In this document: one piece after another, positions 39,286 through 47,041 of the stretch
How positions within the stretch are numbered: the first letter of the stretch is position 1
Layout of the letters: each line of letters begins with the position of its first letter
Source: CAXXXW01 sp963665555
Lineage (GTDB): Bacteria; Pseudomonadota; Alphaproteobacteria; Thalassobaculales; Thalassobaculaceae
NCBI GenBank assembly: GCA_963665555.2
Contig: OY762308.1
Coordinates: 992,001-1,056,000 of the forward strand
DNA: 64,000 nt
Direction of reading: 5' to 3'
The notes under the pieces: model-generated
What the model saw: the letters and a program-made list of their open reading frames with translations, nothing else
Told to the model about the DNA's origin: nothing
Database searches by the model: none
Program-made: the position numbers and the translations under genes

Positions 39286-40392
39286 ATGCGCACGGGCTTC
39301 TTCACCATGCCGTCCCATCCGCCGGAGCGCGACCTGCGCGAGGGCCACGAGTTCGATCTGCAACACATCCGCTGGGCCGACGAACTCGGCTACGAGGAAG
39401 GCTGGGTCGGCGAGCACCACACGGCGCCGTGGGAGCCGCACCCCGCGCCGGACCTGCTGGTGGTGGAGGCCTTCCGCCAGACCGAGAACATCCGGCTCGG
39501 TCCGGGCGGCTTCCTGCTGCCCTACCACAACCCCGCCGAACTGGCGAACCGCATCGCCATGATGGACCACCTGGGCCAGGGCCGGCTCAATTTCGGCGTC
39601 GCGGCGAGCGGCCTGCCCTCGGACTGGGGCATGTTCAACGTGGACGGCATGTCCGGCCAGAACCGCGAGATGACGCGCGAGGCCCTCGAAATCATCCTGC
39701 GGCTGTGGAGCGAGGAGGAGGAGTTCCACCACGAGGGCAAGTACTGGACGATCGACAAGCCGGCCGAGATGTTCGGCTTCCTGCGCCCGCACCTCTACCC
39801 GCTGCAGAAGCCGCACCCGCCGATCGGCGTCGCCGGCCTCTCGAAGGGGTCGGACACGCTGAAGCTGGCCGGCGAGAACGGCTACATCCCGATGAGCCTG
39901 AACCTCAACCCGGCCTATGTGGGCAGCCACTGGGAGGCGGTGGAGGAGGGCGCGCGGCGCGGCGGCCGCGTCGCCAACCGGGCCGACTGGCGCATGGTGC
40001 GCGAGGTCTTCGTCGCCGAGACCGACGCCGAGGCGTGGAAACTCTCGGTCGAGGGGCCGATGGGCCGCATGATGACCGAGTATTTCCTGCCCCTGCTCGC
40101 CAATTTCGGCTTCCTCGAATTCCTGAAGCACGATCCCGACGTGCCCGACAGCGACGTGACGGCGGAGTACTGCGCCCGCCACAACTGGCTGGTCGGCTCC
40201 CCCGCGACCGTCGCCGAGAAGATCGAGGCGGTGTACGAGGACGTGGGCGGCTTCGGCAGCCTGCTGGTGTTCTGCTTCGACTACTCCGAAACGCCGCAGG
40301 CGTGGCGCGGCTCGCTGGAGATGCTGGCCAGGGAGGTCATGCCGAAGCTCCAGCACCTGAAGCCCGCGCCGGCGACGGCGGCCGCCGAATAG
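39286..40392 (+). CDS. LLM class flavin-dependent oxidoreductase (bacterial luciferase-like)
   Basis: A 368-residue TIM-barrel flavin enzyme. It starts MRTGFFTMPSHPPERD, has VGEHHTAPWEPHPAPDLLV (typical of luciferase-like monooxygenases), the RLNFGVAASGLPSDW strand and LWSEEEEFHHEGKYW. The closest group by feel is FMN-dependent LLM monooxygenases acting on alkanes or aromatics, but an F420 form cannot be excluded. ATG at 39286 after CAGGGAGAA. It stands alone upstream of the convergent SDR and ends at a strong hairpin. Confidence 0.87.
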   Translation: MRTGFFTMPSHPPERDLREGHEFDLQHIRWADELGYEEGWVGEHHTAPWEPHPAPDLLVVEAFRQTENIRLGPGGFLLPYHNPAELANRIAMMDHLGQGRLNFGVAASGLPSDWGMFNVDGMSGQNREMTREALEIILRLWSEEEEFHHEGKYWTIDKPAEMFGFLRPHLYPLQKPHPPIGVAGLSKGSDTLKLAGENGYIPMSLNLNPAYVGSHWEAVEEGARRGGRVANRADWRMVREVFVAETDAEAWKLSVEGPMGRMMTEYFLPLLANFGFLEFLKHDPDVPDSDVTAEYCARHNWLVGSPATVAEKIEAVYEDVGGFGSLLVFCFDYSETPQAWRGSLEMLAREVMPKLQHLKPAPATAAAE

Positions 40393-40405
40393 CGCGCGCG
40401 GATCG

Positions 40406-40436
40406 CGGGCGGGGCGGCTCCGGCGCGCCCCGCCCG
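40406..40436. terminator. Bidirectional hairpin between convergent genes
   Basis: The arm 40406-40416 is the exact reverse complement of 40426-40436 (11 pairs, nine-base loop). It sits between the LLM stop at 40392 and the SDR stop at 40457, so it can serve both strands. No clear T-tract. Confidence 0.6.
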
Positions 40437-40456
40437 TTCCGGCGCCGGCCCGCCGC

Positions 40457-41224
40457 TCACGCGCGCCCGGCCGTTGCGCCGCCATCCACCATGTAGACGC
40501 CGCCGGTGCAGAACGAGCCGTCGTCCGAGGCCAGGAACAGCATCAGCCGCGCCACCTCCTCCGGCAGGCCGTAGCGCTTGAGCGGCGTGAACTGGGCCAT
40601 CGGTTGCGTATTGCCCCGGTTCGGCGAGACCGTGTCCTCCAGCCGCTCGATCATCGCGGTGTGGATCGGCGAGGGGTTGACGGTGTTGACCCGGATGCCG
40701 TCCGCCGCCCCCTCCATCGCGGCGGCGCGCATCAGGCCGATCACCGCGTGCTTGCTCGCGATATAGGGCGCGAGGCGGGACACCGCGCGCACCCCCGCCG
40801 TCGAGGAGGTGGCGACGATCGAGCCGCCGCCGCGCCGCGCCATCTCCGCCATGGCGTATTTCAGGCCGAGCCAGACGCCGCGCGCGTTCACCGCCATCAC
40901 GCGGTCGAAATCCTCGTCCGTCTGCTCCGCCATCGGCGCGATCCGGCCCTCGATCCCGGCGTTCAGCAGGGCGATGTCGAGGCCGCCGAAGCGCTCGACG
41001 GCCTGGGCGACGAAGGCTTTCGTCGCCTCGGTGTCGCTCACATCCGCCGCGGCGTGGTCCACGCCGTCCCCGCCGATGGAGCGCGCGAGTTCGGAGAGCG
41101 CCGCCTCGTCCAGGTCCACGAGCAGCAGCCGCGCCCCCTCGGCCGCGAACAGCCGCGCCGCCGCCCTCCCGATGCCGCCGGTCGCGCCGGTAATAATGGC
41201 CGTCTTGCCGTCGAGCTTGCCCAT
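40457..41224 (-). CDS. SDR family oxidoreductase (canonical)
   Basis: A 255-residue SDR with the standard features: TGATGGIGRAAARLF cofactor loop, DLDEAALSEL, NAGIEGR (NAG motif), SSTAGVRAVSRLAPYIASK with catalytic Ser, Tyr and Lys, and FCTGGVYMVDGGATAG at the C-terminus. It reduces or oxidises alcohols and ketones with NAD(P). Start ATG at 41224. It is divergent from a flavodoxin-like gene and may belong to the surrounding catabolic region. Substrate unknown. Confidence 0.92.
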   Translation of the reverse strand: MGKLDGKTAIITGATGGIGRAAARLFAAEGARLLLVDLDEAALSELARSIGGDGVDHAAADVSDTEATKAFVAQAVERFGGLDIALLNAGIEGRIAPMAEQTDEDFDRVMAVNARGVWLGLKYAMAEMARRGGGSIVATSSTAGVRAVSRLAPYIASKHAVIGLMRAAAMEGAADGIRVNTVNPSPIHTAMIERLEDTVSPNRGNTQPMAQFTPLKRYGLPEEVARLMLFLASDDGSFCTGGVYMVDGGATAGRA

Positions 41225-41332
41225 CGTTTCCTCCGCCGGTTGCTCCCCGGCGGTATAAAGGGATTCCGCCGCGGGGGGAAATGGCGGGGAAATCGCCGCC
41301 CAGGCGGCCGGGAAGGGGCCGGGGGAGGGAGG

Positions 41333-41794
41333 ATGAAACGCCTGCTGGTCGTCGCCCATGTCCCGTCGCCCAACACGCTGCGGCTGCGCGACGCGGTGCT
41401 GGCCGGGGCGCGGCATCCCGACATCGCCGGCGTCGAGACCGTCGCGCTCACGCCGTTCGAGGCCGGGCCGGAGGATGTGCTCGCCGCCGACGCGACGATC
41501 CTCGGCACGACCGAGAACCTCGGCTACATGAGCGGCGCGATGAAGGACTTTTTCGACCGGACCTACTATCCCGTGCTCGACCGCGCCCAGGGAATGCCCT
41601 GCGCGCTCTACATCCGCGCCGGCATGGACGGGACGGGCACGCGGCGCGCGGTGGAGAGCATCCTGGCCGGGCTGCGCTGGCGCGTGGCGCGCCCGCCGCT
41701 GGTCTGCCGGGGCGCGTGGCGGGAGGACTTCGCCGCCGAGTGCGAGGAGCTCGGCATGGCGATGGCGGCGGGGCTGGAGGCGGGCATTTTCTGA
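41333..41794 (+). CDS. Flavodoxin-like / NAD(P)H-dependent oxidoreductase
   Basis: A 153-residue flavodoxin-fold protein. VAHVPSPNTLRLRDAV marks the phosphate-binding loop, and ILGTTENLGYMSGAMKDFFDRTYYPVLD matches the flavin-binding GTPxYxGxMx loop of this family. It is likely an FMN protein donating electrons to a reductase or monooxygenase. ATG follows GGGGGAGGGAGG. It sits next to DMT transporter and LLM genes. Partner unknown. Confidence 0.8.
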   Translation: MKRLLVVAHVPSPNTLRLRDAVLAGARHPDIAGVETVALTPFEAGPEDVLAADATILGTTENLGYMSGAMKDFFDRTYYPVLDRAQGMPCALYIRAGMDGTGTRRAVESILAGLRWRVARPPLVCRGAWREDFAAECEELGMAMAAGLEAGIF

Positions 41795-41819
41795 GCGGCC
41801 CGATCTCCCCCCGGGGGGC

Positions 41820-42674
41820 CTATCGCCGCGCCGCGCGCGCCAGCCGGGCCTCGCGGTGGGCGATATAGGCGGTGGAGGCGCAGATGACGGCGCCGCCGAC
41901 CCAGGTCCAGACCGTCGGCTCCTCGCCGAACAGGACGAAGCCGAAGGCGGCCATCAGGGGCAGGCGCACGAAATCGAAGGGCTGCACACGCGAGACCTCC
42001 GCCGCCGCGAGCGCGCGCGTGTAGCAGAGGTGCCCGGCCGTGCCCGCGCCGGCGAGGCAGAACAGCCAGAGCCAGCCCTCCGCCGACGGCCACTCCCACA
42101 CGAACAGCGCCGGGACGAGCGCCAGCGGCGCCTGCAGCAGCGCCATGTAGACGACGATGGTCTCCGGCCGCTCGGTCTCCGTCAGCTTCTTGACGATCAG
42201 TATCGTCCCGGCGATGCAGAGCGCGCCGGCGAGCGCCAGCAGCGCCCCGGCGGACACCGCCTCCGCTCCGGGCCGCAGCACCAGCAGCACGCCGGCGAAG
42301 CCCGCCGCCAGCGCGGCCGCGCGCCGCCACCCCACCGTCTCGCCCAGCAACAGCGCCGCGCCGAGCGCCGCGAACAGCGGCGTGGTGAAGCTGAGCGCCG
42401 TCGCCTCCGCCAGCGGGATCAGCGTGATCGCCGTGAACCCGGCCACCGTGCCGACGATGTTCACGCCCGAGCGCGCGGCGAGCAGCCCGATCCGCCGGGT
42501 GCGCAGCACCGTCGGCCCCTGGCGCAGCAGCCACGGCGCCATGAACGGGAGCGCCAGCAAGTTGCGCAGGAACACCGTCTCCAGCACATGGACATGTTCG
42601 CCCGCCAGCCGGATGAACACGCCCATGGTCGAGAAGAAGGCCATGGCGGCCAGCGCGAAGAGGACGGCGCGCAC
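41820..42674 (-). CDS. DMT superfamily transporter (EamA)
   Basis: A 284-residue membrane protein with ten predicted helices in two EamA repeats. GVFIRLAGEHVHVLETVFLRNLLALPFMAP, EATALSFTTPLFAALGAALLLGE and VQPFDFVRLPLMAAFGFVLFGEEPTVWTWVG are repeat signatures. DMT proteins usually export metabolites. Start ATG at 42674. It lies 33 bases downstream of the F420-type LLM gene on the same strand. Substrate unknown. Confidence 0.88.
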   Translation of the reverse strand: MRAVLFALAAMAFFSTMGVFIRLAGEHVHVLETVFLRNLLALPFMAPWLLRQGPTVLRTRRIGLLAARSGVNIVGTVAGFTAITLIPLAEATALSFTTPLFAALGAALLLGETVGWRRAAALAAGFAGVLLVLRPGAEAVSAGALLALAGALCIAGTILIVKKLTETERPETIVVYMALLQAPLALVPALFVWEWPSAEGWLWLFCLAGAGTAGHLCYTRALAAAEVSRVQPFDFVRLPLMAAFGFVLFGEEPTVWTWVGGAVICASTAYIAHREARLARAARR

Positions 42675-42707
42675 GGCTCCTCCGCCGGGGCGCGGCGGCG
42701 CGGGCCG

Positions 42708-43748
42708 CTACAGCACGGCCTCGGCGAGCAGGCGCAGCGCCTCGGGCGATCCGGTGCGCGCGATCAGCGTGTCCACATGCCGGCGCCCGGCCGCCGCCTT
42801 CCACTCCGAGAGCCGTTCGACGATCCGCTCCCTGGGCCCCACCAGCGACACCTGGTCGATCAGCTCCTGGGGCACCGCGGCCGCCGCCTCGGCGCGCCTG
42901 CCGTCGAGGAACAGGTCCTGGATTTTCGTCGCCGCCGCCTCGAAGCCGATCCGCTTGGCGTAGTCGCAGTAGAAGTTCTTGTTCCGCGCGCCCATGCCGC
43001 CGATGTAGAACGACACATTCTCCCGCACCGGCCGGCTGGCGGTCTCCACATCGTCGTGGAGGCTGACGTAGCACATCGGCATCACGTCGAAATCGTCGAG
43101 CGTCTTGCCGCCGCCGGCCTTGGCGAAACCGGCCTCGACATGCGGGCCGAACACGTCGAAGCGCGTCGGGTCCATGTAGATCGGGATGAAGCCGTCCACG
43201 ATCTCCGCCGCCGTCGCGACGCCGGCCGGGCTGATCGCGCCGGTGACGATCCTGAGCGACGGGTCGCCGTGCAGGATGCTCTTCAGCGGCTTGCCGAGGC
43301 CCGTCGCGCCCGGCCCGGTGTAGGGGAACCGGTAGTGTTCGCCCTCGTGCGCGAGCGGCTCCTTGCGTTCGAGGACCTTGCGGACGATCGAGACGTATTC
43401 CCTGAGCCGGGTCAGCGGCTTGCCGTAGGGCTGCCCGTGCCAGCCCTCCACCACCTGCGGCCCGGACGGGCCGAGGCCGAGGACGAAGCGCCCGCCGGAC
43501 ATGTGCTGCAGCGTGATCGCGGTCATCGCCGTCATGGTGGGCGCGCGGGTCGTCATCTGGATGATGCCGGTGCCCACCTTGATCCGCTTCGTGATGGCGA
43601 GCGCCCAGGCCGCCGGCGTCACCGCGTCGTGGCCCCAGGACTCCGAGGTCCAGAGCGAATCGAAGCCGAGGTCGTCGGCCTCCCGGATAAGCGCCTCGTT
43701 CAACCTGAAACGGCCGCCGCCCGCGCCGATGCTCAGTCCGAGTTTCAT
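42708..43748 (-). CDS. LLM class F420-dependent oxidoreductase (Mer/FGD-like)
   Basis: A 346-residue TIM-barrel protein. It begins MKLGLSIGAGGGRFRLNEAL and includes DDLGFDSLWTSESWGHDA, RIKVGTGIIQMTTRAPTMTAMTA and MSGGRFVLGLGPSGPQVVEGWHG, the pattern of F420-dependent Mer-like and LLM oxidoreductases. The start is ATG at 43748. It is divergent from npdG, which makes F420 use likely. Candidate reactions include hydride transfer to or from F420 on an aldehyde, alcohol or double bond. Confidence in F420 use is higher than for the other LLM genes. Confidence 0.88.
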   Translation of the reverse strand: MKLGLSIGAGGGRFRLNEALIREADDLGFDSLWTSESWGHDAVTPAAWALAITKRIKVGTGIIQMTTRAPTMTAMTAITLQHMSGGRFVLGLGPSGPQVVEGWHGQPYGKPLTRLREYVSIVRKVLERKEPLAHEGEHYRFPYTGPGATGLGKPLKSILHGDPSLRIVTGAISPAGVATAAEIVDGFIPIYMDPTRFDVFGPHVEAGFAKAGGGKTLDDFDVMPMCYVSLHDDVETASRPVRENVSFYIGGMGARNKNFYCDYAKRIGFEAAATKIQDLFLDGRRAEAAAAVPQELIDQVSLVGPRERIVERLSEWKAAAGRRHVDTLIARTGSPEALRLLAEAVL

Positions 43749-43948
43749 GCCCGCCTTCCTCCCGATGGACGTTCCGCGCCGCTTCCCGGTCCCGCCCCGT
43801 GGCGCGCGCCCCGCACCATAGGCGCGGCGGCGGAAAAAGGCGATGGCGACGCGCGCGATTGCCTTTCCCCCCTCGCCTCGTCTAATCCTTGCGCCGGGCC
43901 GGGCGGGCGCGCGCCGGCCCGGCGGCGACGGGCGGCGGGAGGACGGGC

Positions 43949-44617
43949 ATGAGGATCGCGATCGTCGGAGGCTCCGGGGACCTCGGCGGGGGGTTGGCCA
44001 AGCGCTGGGCGCGGGCGGGGCACGACATCGTCATCGGCTCGCGCGACGCCGGCCGCGCGGCGGCGGCGGCGGAGCGGCTGAACCGGGAGGCGGGGACCGG
44101 CCGCGTCTCCGGCCTCGGCAACCTCGAGGCGGCCGAGGCCTGCGAAATCGTCGCGCTCACCGTGCCCTACGCGAACCACGCGCCGACGCTGGAGGCGATC
44201 CGCCCGGCGCTGGACGGCAAGATCCTGATCGACGCCACCGTGCCGCTGGTCCCGCCGAGGGTGCGGACGGTCCATGTTCCCGAGGGCGGCTCCTGCGCCC
44301 GGGCGGCCCAGGAAATGCTGGGGAGCGGCGTGCGCGTCGTCTCCGCCTTCCAGAACGCGGCGGCGGCCCATCTCGACGACCTCGATCATCCGGTCGATTG
44401 CGACGTGCTGGTCTGCGGCAACGACCCGGCGGCGCGGGAGACCGTCGTCGGGCTGGCGGCGGACGCCGGCATGAAGGCGTGGCACGCCGGCGTGATCGCC
44501 AACTCCATCGTCGCCGAGGCCCTGACCTCGGCGCTGATCTTCATGAACGCGCGCTACAGGATCGACGGGGCCGGCATCCGCGTCACCGGCGCGCCCGGCT
44601 CCGCCGCCGGGGGATAG
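43949..44617 (+). CDS. npdG: NADPH-dependent F420 reductase-like (Fno/NpdG)
   Basis: A 222-residue two-helix-insert Rossmann protein. RIAIVGGSGDLGGGLAKRWARAGHDIVIGSRD is the NADP-binding start seen in F420:NADP oxidoreductase. VALTVPYANHAPTLEAI and VVSAFQNAAAAHLDDLDHPVDCDVLVCGND are family segments. It links the F420 and NADP pools by hydride transfer, and so can supply F420H2. It is the first gene of the F420 cluster and is followed by cofE eight bases on. ATG at 43949. Confidence 0.88.
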   Translation: MRIAIVGGSGDLGGGLAKRWARAGHDIVIGSRDAGRAAAAAERLNREAGTGRVSGLGNLEAAEACEIVALTVPYANHAPTLEAIRPALDGKILIDATVPLVPPRVRTVHVPEGGSCARAAQEMLGSGVRVVSAFQNAAAAHLDDLDHPVDCDVLVCGNDPAARETVVGLAADAGMKAWHAGVIANSIVAEALTSALIFMNARYRIDGAGIRVTGAPGSAAGG

Positions 44618-44625
44618 CGCGCCCG

Positions 44626-45393
44626 ATGCCGCCCCGGATGACGCTGACCGCGCTGGAGGGCGTTCCGCGCGTCGAACCCGGCGACGACCTGGCGGCGCTG
44701 GTCCTCGCCGCGGTCGAACGGTCGGGCGAGGCGCTGGCCGACGGCGACGTGCTGGTGGTGGCGCAGAAGATCGTCTCCAAGGCGGAGGGGCGGATCGTCG
44801 AGATCGACGGCGTGGAGCCGGGGGCGCGGGCGGTCGAACTCGCCGCCGCCGTGGACAAGGACCCGCGCCATGTCGAACTGGTGCTGCGCGAGGCCCGCGA
44901 GGTGGTCGCGCACCGGCCCGGCGTGCTGGTGGTGGAGCAGCGGCTGGGGCTGGTGATGGCCAACGCCGGGATCGACCACTCCAATGTCGAGAGCCGGGAC
45001 GGGCGCGAGCGCGTGCTGCTGCTGCCCGAGGACCCGGACGCCAGCGCCGCCCGGCTGCGCGCCGCCATCGCCGGGCGGACGGGCGCGGATGTCGGCGTGG
45101 TCGTGAGCGACAGCGTGGGCCGCGCCTGGCGGGTCGGGACCGTCGGCCTCGCCATCGGCGTGGCGGGCCTGCCGGCGGTGATCGACCTGCGCGGCGACCT
45201 CGACCTGTTCGGGCGCGAATTGCGGGTGAGCGAGCAGGCGGTGGCGGACGAACTGGCCTCGGCCGCCTCGCTGCTGCAGGGGCAGGGGGCGCAGGGCCTG
45301 CCGGTCGTGCTGGCGCGCGGCTTCCGCTCCGCCGCGCCGCCGCAAGGGGCCGCCGCGCTGGTCCGCCCGCGCGAGACGGACCTGTTCCGGTGA
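44626..45393 (+). CDS. cofE: Coenzyme F420-0:L-glutamate ligase (CofE)
   Basis: A 255-residue ligase that adds glutamates to F420-0 with GTP. It shows DGDVLVVAQKIVSKAEGRIVE, LVMANAGIDHSNV, VVVSDSVGRAWRVGTVGLAIGVAG and the RPRETDLFR end typical of CofE. It is a single-domain protein: the C-terminal FMN reductase domain of mycobacterial FbiB is absent. ATG at 44626. Its stop overlaps the cofD GTG (GTGA). Confidence 0.93.
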   Translation: MPPRMTLTALEGVPRVEPGDDLAALVLAAVERSGEALADGDVLVVAQKIVSKAEGRIVEIDGVEPGARAVELAAAVDKDPRHVELVLREAREVVAHRPGVLVVEQRLGLVMANAGIDHSNVESRDGRERVLLLPEDPDASAARLRAAIAGRTGADVGVVVSDSVGRAWRVGTVGLAIGVAGLPAVIDLRGDLDLFGRELRVSEQAVADELASAASLLQGQGAQGLPVVLARGFRSAAPPQGAAALVRPRETDLFR

Positions 45394-46364
45394 GCGGCTT
45401 CCCCCCCGGCGGCAAGGCGGTCGTCGCGCTGTCCGGCGGCGTCGGCGGGGCCAAGCTGGCGCTCGGCCTGTCGCGGACGCTTTCCCCGGAGCGCCTGCTG
45501 GTCGTCGCCAACACGGCGGACGATTTCGACCATCTGGGCCTGCGCGTCTCGCCGGACATCGACACGCTGCTCTACACGCTGGCCGGCCTCGCCGACCCGG
45601 AGCGCGGCTGGGGCCGGGCCGGCGAGACCTGGAGCTTCATGGCCGCCCTCGAAGCCCTGGGCGGGGAGACCTGGTTCAACCTCGGCGACGGCGACCTCGC
45701 CATGCATGTGGAGCGCACCCGCCGCCTCGCCGCCGGCGAGACCGCGACGGAGGCGACGGCGGCGCTGGGCCGCGCGCTCGGCGTCGCGGTCCGGGTCCTG
45801 CCGATGAGCGACGATCCGGTCGCCACCGTCGTCGAGACGCCGGGCGGCCCAATGCCCTTCCAGCGCTATTTCGTGCGCGAACGCTGCGCGCCGCGCGTGT
45901 CCGGCTTCCGCTTCGCCGGGCTGTCGGACGCGCGGCCCAACCCGGAACTGGCGCGCCGCCTCGCGGACGGGAGCGTCGCCGGCGTTATCGTCGCGCCGTC
46001 GAACCCCTATGTGAGCGTCGATCCGATCCTGAAGCTCCCCGGGCTCCGGGCCGCGCTGAAGGCGGGCGGCGGGCCGGTTGTCGCGGTCTCGCCCATCGTC
46101 GGCGGCGCGGCGGTGAAGGGGCCGGCGGCGAAGATGATGGCCGAACTCGGCGTCCCCGCCAGCGCCGCCGCGATCGCCCGCCACTACGCCGGCCTCGCCG
46201 ACGCGCTGGTTATCGACGAGGCCGACCGGGGGCTGGAGGCGGAAATCCGCGCGCTCGGCATGGAGGTCCTGGTTACGAAGACGGTGATGCGGACGCTGGC
46301 GGACCGCGACGCGCTGGCGGTGGCCTGCCTCGCCCTGCTCGCCCGCCTGGCGGGGGCGCGATGA
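45390..46364 (+). CDS. cofD: 2-phospho-L-lactate transferase (CofD)
   Basis: A 324-residue CofD-type enzyme that joins the nucleotide-activated three-carbon acid to Fo to form F420-0 or dehydro-F420-0. Features: VVALSGGVGGAKLALGLSR, VVANTADDFDHLGLRVSPDIDTLLY, WFNLGDGDLAMHVERT, RYFVRERCAPRVSGF and VIVAPSNPYVSVDPIL. Start GTG overlaps cofE. It overlaps cofC by four bases (ATGA). Length is normal. Confidence 0.94.
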   Translation: MSGFPPGGKAVVALSGGVGGAKLALGLSRTLSPERLLVVANTADDFDHLGLRVSPDIDTLLYTLAGLADPERGWGRAGETWSFMAALEALGGETWFNLGDGDLAMHVERTRRLAAGETATEATAALGRALGVAVRVLPMSDDPVATVVETPGGPMPFQRYFVRERCAPRVSGFRFAGLSDARPNPELARRLADGSVAGVIVAPSNPYVSVDPILKLPGLRAALKAGGGPVVAVSPIVGGAAVKGPAAKMMAELGVPASAAAIARHYAGLADALVIDEADRGLEAEIRALGMEVLVTKTVMRTLADRDALAVACLALLARLAGAR

Positions 46365-47041
46365 CCGCCGCCGTCGTCCCGCTGAAGAACCTCGCCCGCG
46401 CCAAGGGCCGCCTGGCGCCGGTCCTGTCGGCGGCGGAGCGCCGGGGGCTGGTGCTCGCCATGCTGGGCGATGTGCTGGCCGCGCTCCTCGGCGCGCGGGG
46501 CCTGGGCGGAATCTATGTCGTCGCCGACGAGGCGCCGCCCGCGCCCGAAGGCGTCGCCTGGATAGCGGAGCCGGCGAACCGCGGCTACGACGCGGCCGTG
46601 GCGACCGCGCTCGCCGATCCGCGGGTGGCGGGCGCGGCCGCGATGCTGGTGCTGCCGGGCGACCTCCCTCTGGCGACGCCGGCGGACATCGACGCGCTGC
46701 TCGACGAGGCGCCCCGGCCCGGCGCGCGCGTCGCCCTGGCGCGCGACGGCGACGGCACCAACGCCCTGCTGCTGTCGCCGCCGGACCTCGCGCCGACCCG
46801 TTTCGGGCCGGGCAGCGGGGCGCGCCACCGCGCCCTCGCGCTGGCCGCCGGGGCGCCGGCGGAGACGGTCTCGCCGCCCGGCCTCGCCTTCGATATAGAC
46901 ACGCCGCGCGATTTGCTCGACTTTTGCGCCCGGGACGGCGGCGCCGGGACGCACGCCTTCCTGCGGGAGAGCGGCGCGATGGCGCGGCTGGCCCGCCTGG
47001 ACCGCGGGCGGCGCGCGCCGCCGGATCGGGGGGAGCCTTGA
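46361..47041 (+). CDS. cofC: 2-phospho-L-lactate guanylyltransferase (CofC)
   Basis: A 226-residue nucleotidyltransferase that activates 2-phospholactate, phosphoenolpyruvate or 3-phosphoglycerate with GTP. It begins VVPLKNLARAKGRLAPVLS, has LVLPGDLPLATPADIDALL, RDGDGTNALLLSPPD and FGPGSGARHRALA, typical of CofC. The substrate used is not clear from the sequence. The C-terminal tail is Arg-rich. It overlaps the fbiC TTG start. Confidence 0.92.
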   Translation: MTAAVVPLKNLARAKGRLAPVLSAAERRGLVLAMLGDVLAALLGARGLGGIYVVADEAPPAPEGVAWIAEPANRGYDAAVATALADPRVAGAAAMLVLPGDLPLATPADIDALLDEAPRPGARVALARDGDGTNALLLSPPDLAPTRFGPGSGARHRALALAAGAPAETVSPPGLAFDIDTPRDLLDFCARDGGAGTHAFLRESGAMARLARLDRGRRAPPDRGEP

